Positions 7,751 through 16,682 of a stretch of 56,006 nt of DNA are shown here, one piece after another. How positions within the stretch are numbered: the stretch's first letter is position 1; each line of letters opens with the position of its first letter. Source of the DNA: Bacteroidota bacterium (GTDB taxonomy: Bacteria > Bacteroidota > Bacteroidia > Chitinophagales > Chitinophagaceae); contig JABDAZ010000017.1 of NCBI GenBank assembly GCA_013288945.1, positions 1 to 56,006 on the forward strand, in the 5' to 3' direction. Position numbers and translations under genes: made by a program. The notes below the pieces were generated by a model. The model did no database searches. It was given only the letters and a program-made list of their open reading frames with translations, and had not been told where the DNA came from.

Positions 7751-7779
7751 AAAAAGCACCAAAAATTTGGTGCTTTTTT
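7751..7779. terminator. Bidirectional terminator
   Basis: AAAAAGCACCAAA (7751-7763) and TTTGGTGCTTTTT (7766-7778) pair around a two-base loop, with T runs on both strands. It lies between the convergent MORN-like gene and icd. Confidence 0.85.
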
Positions 7780-7807
7780 ATTAATATTTATTTACAATAA
7801 AATGATT

Positions 7808-9043
7808 TTATAATCCCATTTTCTTTTTAAGGTTGTCATCAATTGCATCCAGAAATTCTTCTGTGTACAAATAATGTTCACCGTGTTTTACATTATTTCC
7901 GTGCGTGCAAACGGCCAAATCTTTTGTCATTTTTCCACTCTCAACAGTTTCAATACAAACGGCTTCAAGTGCATTTGCAAAATCAATCAGTTCCTGGTTA
8001 TTATCCAACTTACCACGAAAAGCCAATCCGCGTGTCCATGCAAAAATGGAAGCAATAGGATTGGTAGAAGTTGGCTTGCCAGCCTGATGATCGCGGTAAT
8101 GGCGGGTTACAGTGCCATGCGCAGCTTCTGCTTCCATTGTATCTCCATCAGGAGTTACAAGCACGGAAGTCATTAATCCCAACGATCCAAAACCTTGCGC
8201 AACAGTATCGCTTTGCACATCGCCATCATAATTTTTACAAGCCCACACAAAATTTCCGTTCCATTTTAAAGCGCTTGCAACCATGTCATCAATCAAACGA
8301 TGCTCATAGATAATTCCTGCATCTTTAAATTGCGTTTTAAATTCTGCATTAAAAATATCTTCAAAAATATCTTTAAAACGCCCGTCATATTTTTTAAGGA
8401 TTGTATTTTTTGTTGACAAATACAATGGCCATTTTTTACTAAGCGCCATATTAAAACAGCTTCTCGCAAAACCCATAATCGATTCATCTGTATTATACAT
8501 ACTCATCGCAACGCCATCGCCTTTAAAATTAAAAACTTCAAAAGTTTGCGTTGCGCTTCCGTCTTCCGGTGTAAAAGTCATGGTTAATTTTCCTTTGCCT
8601 TTTATCACAGTATCTGTTGCGCGGTATTGATCACCAAATGCATGGCGGCCAACAATTATCGGTGCAGTCCAATTGGTAACTAACCTTGGAACATTTTTCA
8701 TTACAATCGGTTCACGAAAAACGGTGCCATCTAAAATGTTGCGGATTGTGCCGTTCGGGCTCTTCCACATTTGTTTTAAATTAAATTCTTTAACGCGCGC
8801 TTCATCCGGAGTAATAGTTGCGCACTTAATGCCAACGCCGTATTTTTTAATTGCATTTGCAGAATCAATCGTAACCTGATCGTTGGTTTCATCGCGGTAT
8901 TCAATGCCAAGATCGTAATATTTAATATCAAGTTCGAGGTAGGGAATAATTAATTTGTCTTTAATAAACTTCCATATAATTCTTGTCATTTCATCGCCAT
9001 CCAGTTCAACAACAGGATTGGTAACTTTAATTTTTTTTGCCAT
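7808..9043 (-). CDS. icd: NADP-dependent isocitrate dehydrogenase, eukaryotic-like type
   Basis: 411 residues from ATG 9043; the frame opens six codons earlier at a TTG, but the ATG gives the usual MAKKIKV start. It decarboxylates isocitrate to 2-oxoglutarate in the TCA cycle. Substrate-binding segments are [20 protein letters not shown] and the Arg-rich [14 protein letters not shown]. The metal-binding part has [11 protein letters not shown] and [17 protein letters not shown], and the cofactor end has [11 protein letters not shown]. Length and motifs fit the homodimeric subfamily shared with mitochondria, not the E. coli type. Confidence 0.95.
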   Translation of the reverse strand: MAKKIKVTNPVVELDGDEMTRIIWKFIKDKLIIPYLELDIKYYDLGIEYRDETNDQVTIDSANAIKKYGVGIKCATITPDEARVKEFNLKQMWKSPNGTIRNILDGTVFREPIVMKNVPRLVTNWTAPIIVGRHAFGDQYRATDTVIKGKGKLTMTFTPEDGSATQTFEVFNFKGDGVAMSMYNTDESIMGFARSCFNMALSKKWPLYLSTKNTILKKYDGRFKDIFEDIFNAEFKTQFKDAGIIYEHRLIDDMVASALKWNGNFVWACKNYDGDVQSDTVAQGFGSLGLMTSVLVTPDGDTMEAEAAHGTVTRHYRDHQAGKPTSTNPIASIFAWTRGLAFRGKLDNNQELIDFANALEAVCIETVESGKMTKDLAVCTHGNNVKHGEHYLYTEEFLDAIDDNLKKKMGL

Positions 9044-9068
9044 AGATATTTTTTTATTCAAAAGTCAA

Positions 9069-9076
9069 CAAACCTA
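9069..9076 (-). promoter_or_regulatory. Candidate -7 box of icd
   Basis: On the minus strand TAGGTTTG fits TAnnTTTG, 26 nt before the icd ATG. A TTG at 9101-9103 is a possible -33 element, but the spacing is a few bases too long. Confidence 0.45.
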
Positions 9077-9188
9077 CAAACATTGATTGAATTAAAAAAG
9101 CAACCTTTTTTTGATTTGCTTTGTACTATAACGAGGTAAAATATTATTTTGTGCCGGTTAATAACTTTAAATTACCGGCTAACTTATT

Positions 9189-9196
9189 TAATTTTG
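9189..9196 (+). promoter_or_regulatory. Candidate -7 box of the Crp/Fnr gene
   Basis: TAATTTTG matches TAnnTTTG and ends 26 nt before the ATG at 9223. It lies inside the longer TTG-started reading frame, which supports the internal ATG as the true start. Confidence 0.5.
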
Positions 9197-9222
9197 CAAC
9201 CTATAAAAACAATTTTTTATTG

Positions 9223-9801
9223 ATGGTAGATTTTTTAAAGCGGTATGTGGATTCGTACGCGGCACTTTCGGATGAAGAATTTGAATATCTTACAAGCAAA
9301 GTTGAAACCCGCAACTTCAATAAAAAACATAAGATAATAAGTATTGGCGATACAGAACGTTATCTTAATTTAATAGTAACCGGCCTGGTGCGAAAATATT
9401 TTTTAAAAGGCCGTGAAGAACTCATAACACAAATTGCCAAAGAAAATGATTTGATAAATTCTTCCGTTTCATTTTTAGATGGTTCGCCTTCTACGTATGT
9501 TGTTGAAACAATTGAACCTACTGTTTTACTTTCCATTTCTCTTGATAATTTAGAAGAACTGTATAGCAAAAGCCATAAAATGGAACATATCGGAAGATTG
9601 ATTGTAACCAATCTTTTTTTACAAAAAGAAGAATGGGATCATGAACGCATGCGGTTGAATACGCGCGACAGGTTTGTGCATTTTATAAAAAATAATTCTG
9701 ATTTATTACAACGCGTTCCGCAAAAATATTTAGCTTCTTATCTTAATATAAAACCAGAAACGTTCAGCCGGTTGAAACATTTATTGCAGAAGAAAAGATA
9801 A
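9223..9801 (+). CDS. Crp/Fnr-family transcriptional regulator
   Basis: 192 residues from ATG 9223. The frame extends to a TTG at 9121, but that extra part overlaps a -7 box and is not family-like. A cyclic-nucleotide-binding-like beta-roll covers about 20-115 (KKHKIISIGDTERYLNLIVTG, SFLDGSPSTYVVETIEPT), followed by a dimer helix and a C-terminal winged HTH (RVPQKYLASYLNIKPETFSR). No Fnr-type cysteine cluster is visible. The effector is unknown. It converges on mntH. Confidence 0.85.
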   Translation: MVDFLKRYVDSYAALSDEEFEYLTSKVETRNFNKKHKIISIGDTERYLNLIVTGLVRKYFLKGREELITQIAKENDLINSSVSFLDGSPSTYVVETIEPTVLLSISLDNLEELYSKSHKMEHIGRLIVTNLFLQKEEWDHERMRLNTRDRFVHFIKNNSDLLQRVPQKYLASYLNIKPETFSRLKHLLQKKR

Positions 9802-9838
9802 TACTGATTTAATATTTGTATCATTTTATTAATAAGTT

Positions 9839-11266
9839 TTATAAAACTTCTCCTGGCAAATTTTCTTTTTTTCTATCAAGCCATGGATGGAGAATTATAT
9901 AAAGTAATAGTAATAACGCACCTGTTCCGGCAATTGAAATTATTGTTTTAATAACCAAATTTCCGTTATGCATAAATAATTCCTCGCATTGTTCATACAC
10001 CAATTTTATATTTAAATAAATAAGAACAGCAGCAATAATCCATGCGAGAATTTTTATTAATAACGTGATAGAAAATTTGCCCATCTTTTTTTTATCACTC
10101 ACAAAATGTATTAACGGAACTACTGCAAAACCAAGTTGTACACTCAATATTACCTGGCTGAAAATGATAAGGCTGTCAACTTTTTCTTCACCGGCAATTA
10201 ATATAACAATGATTGCAGGCACAATAGCAAGCAGGCGCGTTATTAATCTTCTTATCCACGGATTAATGTGCAGGTGTAAATAACCTTCCATAATAATTTG
10301 CCCGGCCAAAGTGCCCGTTACTGTTGAGCTTTGGCCTGCGGCTATTAATGCAATGGCAAATAATTTTGGTGCGATGGCACTGCCTAAAAGTGGCGCAAGC
10401 AATTCGTGCGCATCTTTAATAGAAGCAATATTTATTCTTCCGGTTTTAAAAAAAATTGTTGCTGCCAAAACCAAAATGGCAGCATTTACAAAAAAAGCAA
10501 TATTCAATGCAATGGCGCCGTCTAAAAAATTAAGCTTTAATGCGCGCCGTGTATGTTCATCGCCTTGTTCAATTTTCCTTGTTTGCACAAGCGCAGAATG
10601 CAGGTATAAATTATGAGGCATTATTGTAGCGCCGATAATTCCGATAGCAATATATAATGAATCTTTATTAAGCCGCGATGGAATAAAACCACTTGCAACT
10701 TCTGCAAAATCTGGCTTGGCAATAAACAATTGTACCAAAAAAGAAACGCCAACAATAGCAATTAAACCAATAATAAATGCCTCCATTTTGCGCATGCCAA
10801 GGCGTTGTAAAAAAAGTAATAAAAATGTATCGAGCACTGTAATTGCAACGCCGTAAACCAACGGCAAACCTGTTAATAATTGTATGCCGATTGCCATGCC
10901 TAATACTTCTGCTAAATCGCAGGCTGCTATTGCAATTTCTGCAAGAATGTAAAGCGTGATATTAATATATTTTGGGTATGCTTCGCGGTTGGCTTGCGCT
11001 AAATCTTTTCCACGAACAATTCCTAAACGCGCAGATAAATTTTGCAGCAATAACGCAACAAGATTACTCATTAATAAAACCCATATTAATGAATAACCAA
11101 AACGGCTTCCACCTGCTAAATCTGTTGCCCAGTTTCCCGGATCCATATAGCCAACACTTACCAAATACGCAGGGCCAAAAAATGAAAATAACTGTTTCCA
11201 TTTCGGGCCTTTTATAGTGGTGTCGATTGATCCATGCACGTCACCGAGTGATAAATTATTTTGCAT
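9839..11266 (-). CDS. mntH: NRAMP-family Mn2+/Fe2+ transporter
   Basis: 475 residues from ATG 11266. Two earlier in-frame ATGs at 11281 and 11278 would overlap the mntR stop; the family-like start is MQNNLSLGDVHG. The metal-site motifs are intact: DPGN at 42-45 in TM1 and MPHN at 216-219 in TM6. About eleven membrane helices follow the LeuT fold. It takes up Mn2+ or Fe2+ with protons at the inner membrane. It lies directly downstream of an MntR-type repressor, so the two probably form a Mn-responsive operon. Confidence 0.94.
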   Translation of the reverse strand: MQNNLSLGDVHGSIDTTIKGPKWKQLFSFFGPAYLVSVGYMDPGNWATDLAGGSRFGYSLIWVLLMSNLVALLLQNLSARLGIVRGKDLAQANREAYPKYINITLYILAEIAIAACDLAEVLGMAIGIQLLTGLPLVYGVAITVLDTFLLLFLQRLGMRKMEAFIIGLIAIVGVSFLVQLFIAKPDFAEVASGFIPSRLNKDSLYIAIGIIGATIMPHNLYLHSALVQTRKIEQGDEHTRRALKLNFLDGAIALNIAFFVNAAILVLAATIFFKTGRINIASIKDAHELLAPLLGSAIAPKLFAIALIAAGQSSTVTGTLAGQIIMEGYLHLHINPWIRRLITRLLAIVPAIIVILIAGEEKVDSLIIFSQVILSVQLGFAVVPLIHFVSDKKKMGKFSITLLIKILAWIIAAVLIYLNIKLVYEQCEELFMHNGNLVIKTIISIAGTGALLLLLYIILHPWLDRKKENLPGEVL

Positions 11267-11270
11267 TTTA

Positions 11271-11930
11271 TTAATCATCATGCACCAATATTTTTTCTGC
11301 AACCTGTTCACTGATTGTGATGATTAAATGATTTTTTATTTTTAATTCCAATGAATTATCAAACGGAAATTTTTTCTTTACTTCCAGTTTTGTGCCGATG
11401 CGGATATTTTTATGCTGTAGCAATTCCAGCATCGCACTCGTTTGTTCCGTAATTGCAGAAACCTGTACAATTTTATTAATGGGAACTTCCCGCAATGCCA
11501 ATTGCCTGCGCTCGCTGAATTTGCCATTACAATCCGGTATTGGATCTCCGTGGGGATCGGTTTTAGGGAAATCTAAAAAAGAATCCAGCCTGTCAATTAA
11601 TTTTTTACTACTGATATGTTCCAATTCTTCCGCCATTTCGTGTACTTCATCCCAGCCAAATTGCAATTTTTCTACCAAAAAAAATTCCCACAACCTATGC
11701 TTTCTAATTATTTGAACGGCTGCTTTTTTGCCTTCATTATTCAATTTGAAACCCTTGTATTTTTCATACAATAAAAGCTTTTGTGTTTTGAGTTTTTTGA
11801 GCATATCCGTTACAGACGCGGCTTTTGTGTGTAAGGCTGCTGCCAGCGCATTGGTTGTAACCATGTTTTGCTGGCTCTGTAGGTGAAAAATTTCCTTTAG
11901 GTAATTTTCTTTACTTGCTGAATATTTCAA
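11271..11930 (-). CDS. mntR: DtxR/MntR-family metal-dependent repressor
   Basis: 219 residues with a TTG start. No ATG or GTG exists upstream before an in-frame stop, and the next Met (residue 23) would delete the first helix of the DNA-binding domain. Winged HTH at about 1-65 (SKENYLKEIFHLQ, HTKAASVTDMLKKLK); helical metal-binding/dimer domain at about 70-140 (HRLWEFFLVEKL, WDEVHEMAEELEHIS, ...TDPHGDPIPD); SH3-like FeoA-type domain at about 148-215. A perfect palindrome overlaps its promoter, suggesting autorepression. Confidence 0.9.
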   Translation of the reverse strand: MKYSASKENYLKEIFHLQSQQNMVTTNALAAALHTKAASVTDMLKKLKTQKLLLYEKYKGFKLNNEGKKAAVQIIRKHRLWEFFLVEKLQFGWDEVHEMAEELEHISSKKLIDRLDSFLDFPKTDPHGDPIPDCNGKFSERRQLALREVPINKIVQVSAITEQTSAMLELLQHKNIRIGTKLEVKKKFPFDNSLELKIKNHLIITISEQVAEKILVHDD

Positions 11931-11946
11931 ATGGGCTAAGTTTAAA

Positions 11947-11962
11947 TTTAGACAAATCTAAA
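11947..11962 (-). promoter_or_regulatory. Candidate MntR operator overlapping the mntR -7 box
   Basis: TTTAGA-CAAA-TCTAAA is a perfect inverted repeat centred about 24 nt upstream of the mntR TTG. On the minus strand it contains TAGATTTG (11960-11953), an exact TAnnTTTG -7 box. A dimeric repressor bound here would occlude the polymerase. The divergent lipoprotein gene starts 68 nt away, so it could also be affected. Assignment to MntR is inferred from position and symmetry. Confidence 0.6.
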
Positions 11963-12030
11963 AAATATTTTCGTATTCTGTAAAATTGATTTTTCCGTTT
12001 ATTGCGCCGAATGATTATTTTTATCGCCGC

Positions 12031-13011
12031 ATGAAACCTCATACCATTCTTATTACAAAGAAATTTTTGTTGCTGTTTGTTATTACAGCGTTGTTAGTTG
12101 GCTGTAAGCATAAAAAAGTTTCTCTTTCCGGCAACAGTAAAGTTGATGTAACTGATTTCCTGGAATCTTTTGATGATATTAAATTGCCTTACCAGGTTAC
12201 TGACAGCGTTTTTAATAATGATGAACCAGACTCTGCATTAATAAGCTATAAAGTGTTTACACAATTTATTCCAGATAGTGTGATGCGCAAAATGTTTGGC
12301 AAAAGTGTTCTGCCGCATATTTATCCTGTTGGAAAAGTGAAAGCCGGAAAAAATGAAACTTATTTATTTTTGAAAGCAGCAACAAAAGCAAAAGAATGGC
12401 TGTATGTAATTTGCTTTGATAATACTGATAAATTTAAAACAGCAAAACCATTGTTTTCTTCCGCAGCAAACGATGTAAATAATATAGTAAGCCTTGATAA
12501 TAAATATATTCTTTCCATAAGGCGCGAGCATAAAACTAATGGAGAACTACTTTTTAAAAAAGATACTTATGTTTATAATGATGGCGCTTTTATGATGATT
12601 CTTACAGAGTCGAATGAAGTTGCTTCAAAAAATAAAGCTGTCTTAAACCCGGTTGATACATTACAGCACAAGCATAAATTTTCCGGCGATTATTACCAGG
12701 ATAAATTAAATTTTATTTCTGTTCGCGATGGTAAAGATGCATCGCACATTATTATTTTTGTTCACTTCGAAAAAAATAATGGCGATTGCAAAGGCGAGTT
12801 GAAAGGCGATGCAAAAATCATTTCTCCTTTTGTTGCGCAATATTCTTCAAGCGGCGATCCATGCCTTGTAAATTTTACTTTTAATGATAATAAAATTGTT
12901 ATGAAGGAACTCGAAGGTTGCGGAAACCATCGCGACATAAAATGTTTTTTTGAAGGTGTTTATACCAAACAAAAAGAAGTAAAGAAAAAGCCTGTAAAAA
13001 AACATCATTAA
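12031..13011 (+). CDS. Lipoprotein of unknown function
   Basis: 326 residues from ATG 12031, chosen over a frame opening at 11986 because it places the signal peptide at the N-terminus. The signal (KKFLLLFVITALLVGC) has lipobox LLVGC with Cys25. The mature protein has no repeats or membrane spans. Its Lys-rich end (KQKEVKKKPVKKHH) and beta-rich look are all I can describe; I recognise no family. The stop is tandem TAATAA. It diverges from mntR across the candidate operator. Confidence 0.75.
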   Translation: MKPHTILITKKFLLLFVITALLVGCKHKKVSLSGNSKVDVTDFLESFDDIKLPYQVTDSVFNNDEPDSALISYKVFTQFIPDSVMRKMFGKSVLPHIYPVGKVKAGKNETYLFLKAATKAKEWLYVICFDNTDKFKTAKPLFSSAANDVNNIVSLDNKYILSIRREHKTNGELLFKKDTYVYNDGAFMMILTESNEVASKNKAVLNPVDTLQHKHKFSGDYYQDKLNFISVRDGKDASHIIIFVHFEKNNGDCKGELKGDAKIISPFVAQYSSSGDPCLVNFTFNDNKIVMKELEGCGNHRDIKCFFEGVYTKQKEVKKKPVKKHH

Positions 13012-13180
13012 TAATCTTCTTCATTTTTTACCTGGAATAATTCCCGGTTATTAATCTCATTTTATACATCGCCGTTTCTTTTTTTTTGAATAGTTCTCAA
13101 ACAATTCAATTCGATATTATCCGTTATATTGCGTGCTCTTTATCTGTTAATGAAAAAAAATTTTAACGAAAAAACCACTT

Positions 13181-14842
13181 ATGGATTTTAAAAATTTTAG
13201 TGTTCCGTACACAGTTGACGAAAAATATGCAAAAAAAGTAGCTTACTTTTCTATGGAGTTTGCAGTGCACCAGCCATTGAAAATATACAGTGGTGGCCTT
13301 GGTTTTCTTGCAGGTTCGCATTTGCGCAGCTCTTACGAATTGCGGCAGAATATGATTAGCATCGGTATTTTATGGAAGTATGGTTATTATGATCAGGCAC
13401 GCAACCAAGACCAGACTTTGCAGGTTACCTGGATGGAAAAAGAAAATAGTTTTTTAGAAGATACGGGAATAAAATTTCAAATTGATATTCATGAGCATCC
13501 GGTTTGGGTGAAGGCATTTTATTTAAAACCGGAAACATTTAAATCTGCTCCGTTATTTTTATTAAGCACAGATTTGCCAGAGAACGACTATGTTTCGCAA
13601 ACAATTACGCACCGTTTGTATGATGCAAATGTTGCAACAAAAGTTGCGCAATTTATTTTGCTTGGTGTTGGCGGCGCAAAGTTGGTTGATGAATTAAATT
13701 TTAATCCTGAAATATATCATTTGAATGAAGCGCACGGATTAAGCGCTGCATTTTATTTATTAAAGAAATACAACAACAACCTTGCTGAATTAAAAAAGCG
13801 ATTGGTATTTACAACGCACACGCCGGAAGAAGCAGGAAATGAAAAACATGATATTTATTTATGTCATAAAATGAGTTACTTCTGCGGCCTTTCCGTTGAT
13901 GAAGTAAAAAAAGTAACTGGCAATAATGATGATGCTTTTAATCATTCATTAGCTGCGTTGCGTTTCGCGCATATTGCAAATGGCGTGTCGCAATTGCATG
14001 GAGATGTTTCCCGCGCCATGTGGGGAAAGTATAATAATATCTGCCCAATAATCTCAATAACAAATGCACAAAACTGGAACTATTGGGCCGATAAACAATT
14101 GTACAGAAAAATGCAGGATGGAGATGATTTTTGGTTTGACGACAGAAAAAAATATTTAAAGAAAAGAGCGTTTGAAATAGTTGCCGATCAGACAGGAAAA
14201 ATTTTTGATCCGAATATATTTACCATTGTTTGGGCGCGCCGTTTTGCAGGCTACAAACGTGCTGAATTAATAACACGCGATATTGAACGCTTTAATAAAT
14301 TAATGAGCGATACAAAATATCCTGTACAAATTATTTGGGGCGGAAAGCCTTACCCAATGGACTATCCGGCTATTAATGATTTTAACCATTTGGTGCATTT
14401 GAGTAAAGGATATAAAAATGTTGCTGTTGTTGTTGGTTATGAATTGGCTTTATCAAAGCGCATGAAACAGGCTGCAGATTGCTGGTTAAATAACCCACGT
14501 GTTCCGCGCGAAGCTTCGGGCACAAGTGGCATGACGGCTGCAATGAACGGCGCTGTAAATTTTTCAACAGATGATGGATGGATTCCGGAATTTGTTAATC
14601 ATGGCAACAATGGTTTCGTAGTTCCAAAAGCTGACTATGATAACATGAATGTGCAGCAGCAGGATCAATATGATTTGGATAAGCTGTATGAAATTTTGCA
14701 AAAAGAAATTTTGCCTTTGTATTATGACAATCACGACACGTGGCGCCAAGTTACAAAAAACGGAATGCGCGACGTACGTTACCAATTCGACGCCGGAAGA
14801 ATGGCAGACGAATATTATGAACTAATGTACAATGCCAAGTAA
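13181..14842 (+). CDS. glgP: Short-type alpha-glucan phosphorylase family protein (GT35) without the PLP lysine
   Basis: 553 residues, far shorter than classical glycogen phosphorylase (~800), as in the short GT35 branch. N-terminal part: AYFSMEFAVHQPLKIYSGGLGFLAG, then IYHLNEAHGLSAAF and FTTHTPEEAGNE. C-terminal part: WARRFAGYKRAEL, where Arg354 and Lys359 match the phosphate-binding pair, then REASGTSGMTAAMNG. In PLP-dependent phosphorylases the residue after that last Met is the Schiff-base lysine; here it is Thr452. The fold and sugar site look intact, but classical phosphorolysis is in doubt. Role in glycogen or maltodextrin use is inferred. Confidence 0.85.
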   Translation: MDFKNFSVPYTVDEKYAKKVAYFSMEFAVHQPLKIYSGGLGFLAGSHLRSSYELRQNMISIGILWKYGYYDQARNQDQTLQVTWMEKENSFLEDTGIKFQIDIHEHPVWVKAFYLKPETFKSAPLFLLSTDLPENDYVSQTITHRLYDANVATKVAQFILLGVGGAKLVDELNFNPEIYHLNEAHGLSAAFYLLKKYNNNLAELKKRLVFTTHTPEEAGNEKHDIYLCHKMSYFCGLSVDEVKKVTGNNDDAFNHSLAALRFAHIANGVSQLHGDVSRAMWGKYNNICPIISITNAQNWNYWADKQLYRKMQDGDDFWFDDRKKYLKKRAFEIVADQTGKIFDPNIFTIVWARRFAGYKRAELITRDIERFNKLMSDTKYPVQIIWGGKPYPMDYPAINDFNHLVHLSKGYKNVAVVVGYELALSKRMKQAADCWLNNPRVPREASGTSGMTAAMNGAVNFSTDDGWIPEFVNHGNNGFVVPKADYDNMNVQQQDQYDLDKLYEILQKEILPLYYDNHDTWRQVTKNGMRDVRYQFDAGRMADEYYELMYNAK

Positions 14843-14880
14843 GGAAATTAATAAAAAGAAAATCAGAAATAATCATTAAT

Positions 14881-14914
14881 AAAAAATCCTTTTCAAAATT
14901 GAAAAGGATTTTTT
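14881..14914. terminator. Bidirectional terminator after the phosphorylase gene
   Basis: AAAAAATCCTTTTCAA and its exact reverse complement are separated by two bases. The 16-bp stem has A/T runs at both ends, so it can act on either strand. Confidence 0.8.
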
Positions 14915-14943
14915 TATGTACTTAGCATTTGAATTATTATTAA

Positions 14944-14988
14944 GCATCCGTTGCGTCGCACACTTGTACTTTCAGTTCTCTATTCAGC
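14944..14988. repeat. Dispersed intergenic repeat, copy B
   Basis: GCATCCGTTGCGTCGCAC and the following 27 nt match copy A at 6900-6943, with one inserted base and seven substitutions. It lies 30 nt downstream of a terminator in a gene-free stretch. Confidence 0.6.
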
Positions 14989-15219
14989 AAAAAATTTTAT
15001 CAAAAGATTTTTATTAATGGATAAATTTTTAATTGATAATTAATAATGGATAATTATTGAATTGATAACGGATAATATTTTTTGAATTTGTATTCCTTAT
15101 TTATCAAATTGTCATCTCGTTCCTTAATTCTCCCCATATTTTTTTGGACATTGTTATTTGTGTCTTGGGTTTTTATCTTGAATCTTGATCCTTCTTTCTT
15201 GCGCCTTGATTTTTGTTTC
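14989..15219. other. AT-rich non-coding remainder of a 377-nt gap
   Basis: No credible gene. It contains tandem-like AT-rich motifs (AATTGATAATTAATAATGG, GATAATTATTGAATTGATAA) related to the inverted repeat next to aroQ, then T-rich sequence (15130-15210) running into the 3' end of the MATE gene. Confidence 0.5.
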
Positions 15220-16578
15220 TCAAATAACTTTCTTCTTCCATTTTCCGCTGCGCATGTATAAATAAGCAAAAATAAAAGTAGAACTCCAGTAAACCCATTC
15301 CGACATCCAACCATATAAAATGGACAACCTAAAATATTCCAGCACAAAATAAACGTATACACAATAGAAAATAATAGTAATAATTTCTATCGCAAGATTA
15401 ATAGTTGTATTGCCAGTTCCCGCAACAGCATTTAACCAAATAGTAGAAAAAGACATTAATATTAATGCAGTAGAAATAACACGGATAACCGGAATTGCAG
15501 CATCAACAAATATTTGATCTTGTCCGTAAACCGCAAGAAAAACGCGCGGAAAAAGATTTAATAAAATGGCAACTGTTACAGAAACTATCAAACTCAGTTT
15601 GATAATCTTTTTTATTAATCCATACACTTCATCTTTTTTTCCCTGCCCAATTATATTGCTCACCATCATACTTGTAGTTGCAGCAAACGACCACGTATAC
15701 ACACCAAACAAACCAAAAATATTGCGCATCGCATTACTGATTGCCAAATCTCTTTCACCATGATGTTCAATCAAAATATAAAAAAACTCCCAGCTCATTA
15801 TACTTATCGCGTACTGAAAAATTAATGGCGATGATTGAACAAGAATTAATTTTGTAACCTTTCCATCAAACTTAAAATTTTTAAACAGCTCCAATTTTTT
15901 GCTGATGCCCGCATAATGAATCACAATAAAAACAACAATCATTCCACTGCCTTCCGCAATTATAGAAGCAACGGCAGCACCATTAAAACCCATTTCTGGC
16001 AAACCAAAATGCCCAAAGATTAATCCATAATCAAGCACAATATTTACAACCGTTTCAGCAATGGTTCCATAAATTAAATATTTACTTTGGTTGGTGCCAA
16101 CGAGCAATGCATTGCGCATTTGATATAAATATAAAAATGGCAAACCCCATATTCTTATCTTTAAAAAATGAATGGCCTGGTCTCTTAATACATCAGAGCT
16201 TAATGAAAATTTTAAAACAAATGGCGCTACAAAATAAGTGAGCATTATTCCGATAGCTGCACAAAAAAAAGAAATCCGAATTCCTTGCGAAAACAAATTA
16301 CCAATTTCATCAACACGATCTGCACCTGCGCGCCGCGATATTAATACTTGTAATCCGTTGTTTAATCCATTGCCAACAACTGCAAAAATTAAATAGTACA
16401 CACCTGTAATTCCTGCAATGGCTAAAAATTTTTCGCCATAATGCCCGAGAAAAATATTGTTGGTTATAAAATTAATTTGCGGCACAAGAATGGCAAGGCA
16501 AATAGGAAAAGCAATGCGCAGTATTTGTTTGTTGCTTACTTCAACTTTATATTTATTATGTGTATTTACCGTAGCCAT
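15220..16578 (-). CDS. MATE-family multidrug/cation exporter
   Basis: 452 residues from ATG 16578; the longer frame to 16614 adds a non-family leader. Twelve predicted membrane helices in two six-helix halves, starting with LRIAFPICLAILVPQINFITNNIFLGHYG, the usual MATE helix 1. A conserved loop follows (NGLNNGLQVLISRRAGA). It exports organic cations or drugs using Na+ or H+. Substrate is not predictable. It is transcribed away from the DUF3822 gene and ends in basic GKWKKKVI. Confidence 0.9.
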   Translation of the reverse strand: MATVNTHNKYKVEVSNKQILRIAFPICLAILVPQINFITNNIFLGHYGEKFLAIAGITGVYYLIFAVVGNGLNNGLQVLISRRAGADRVDEIGNLFSQGIRISFFCAAIGIMLTYFVAPFVLKFSLSSDVLRDQAIHFLKIRIWGLPFLYLYQMRNALLVGTNQSKYLIYGTIAETVVNIVLDYGLIFGHFGLPEMGFNGAAVASIIAEGSGMIVVFIVIHYAGISKKLELFKNFKFDGKVTKLILVQSSPLIFQYAISIMSWEFFYILIEHHGERDLAISNAMRNIFGLFGVYTWSFAATTSMMVSNIIGQGKKDEVYGLIKKIIKLSLIVSVTVAILLNLFPRVFLAVYGQDQIFVDAAIPVIRVISTALILMSFSTIWLNAVAGTGNTTINLAIEIITIIFYCVYVYFVLEYFRLSILYGWMSEWVYWSSTFIFAYLYMRSGKWKKKVI

Positions 16579-16682
16579 TTTTAAAAGTGCTGCAATGTAC
16601 ACAAATGAAATCAAGTAAAAACTTATCTGTTTCTTTACATCTTTTTATACAACTATTTTGTAGTATTATTGCACACATAAAT

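Noticed and set aside
9121-9222. N-terminal extension of the Crp/Fnr gene from TTG 9121
   Set aside because: It spans a -7 promoter box and adds residues absent from family members; ATG 9223 is better.
13029-13055. Short inverted repeat ACCTGGAA / TTCCCGGT after the lipoprotein gene
   Set aside because: One mismatch, a 3-nt loop and no T run; too weak to call a terminator.
15054-15362. Minus-strand ORF after the MATE gene
   Set aside because: It overlaps the MATE 3' end in another frame and continues into AT-rich non-coding repeat; composition is not protein-like.
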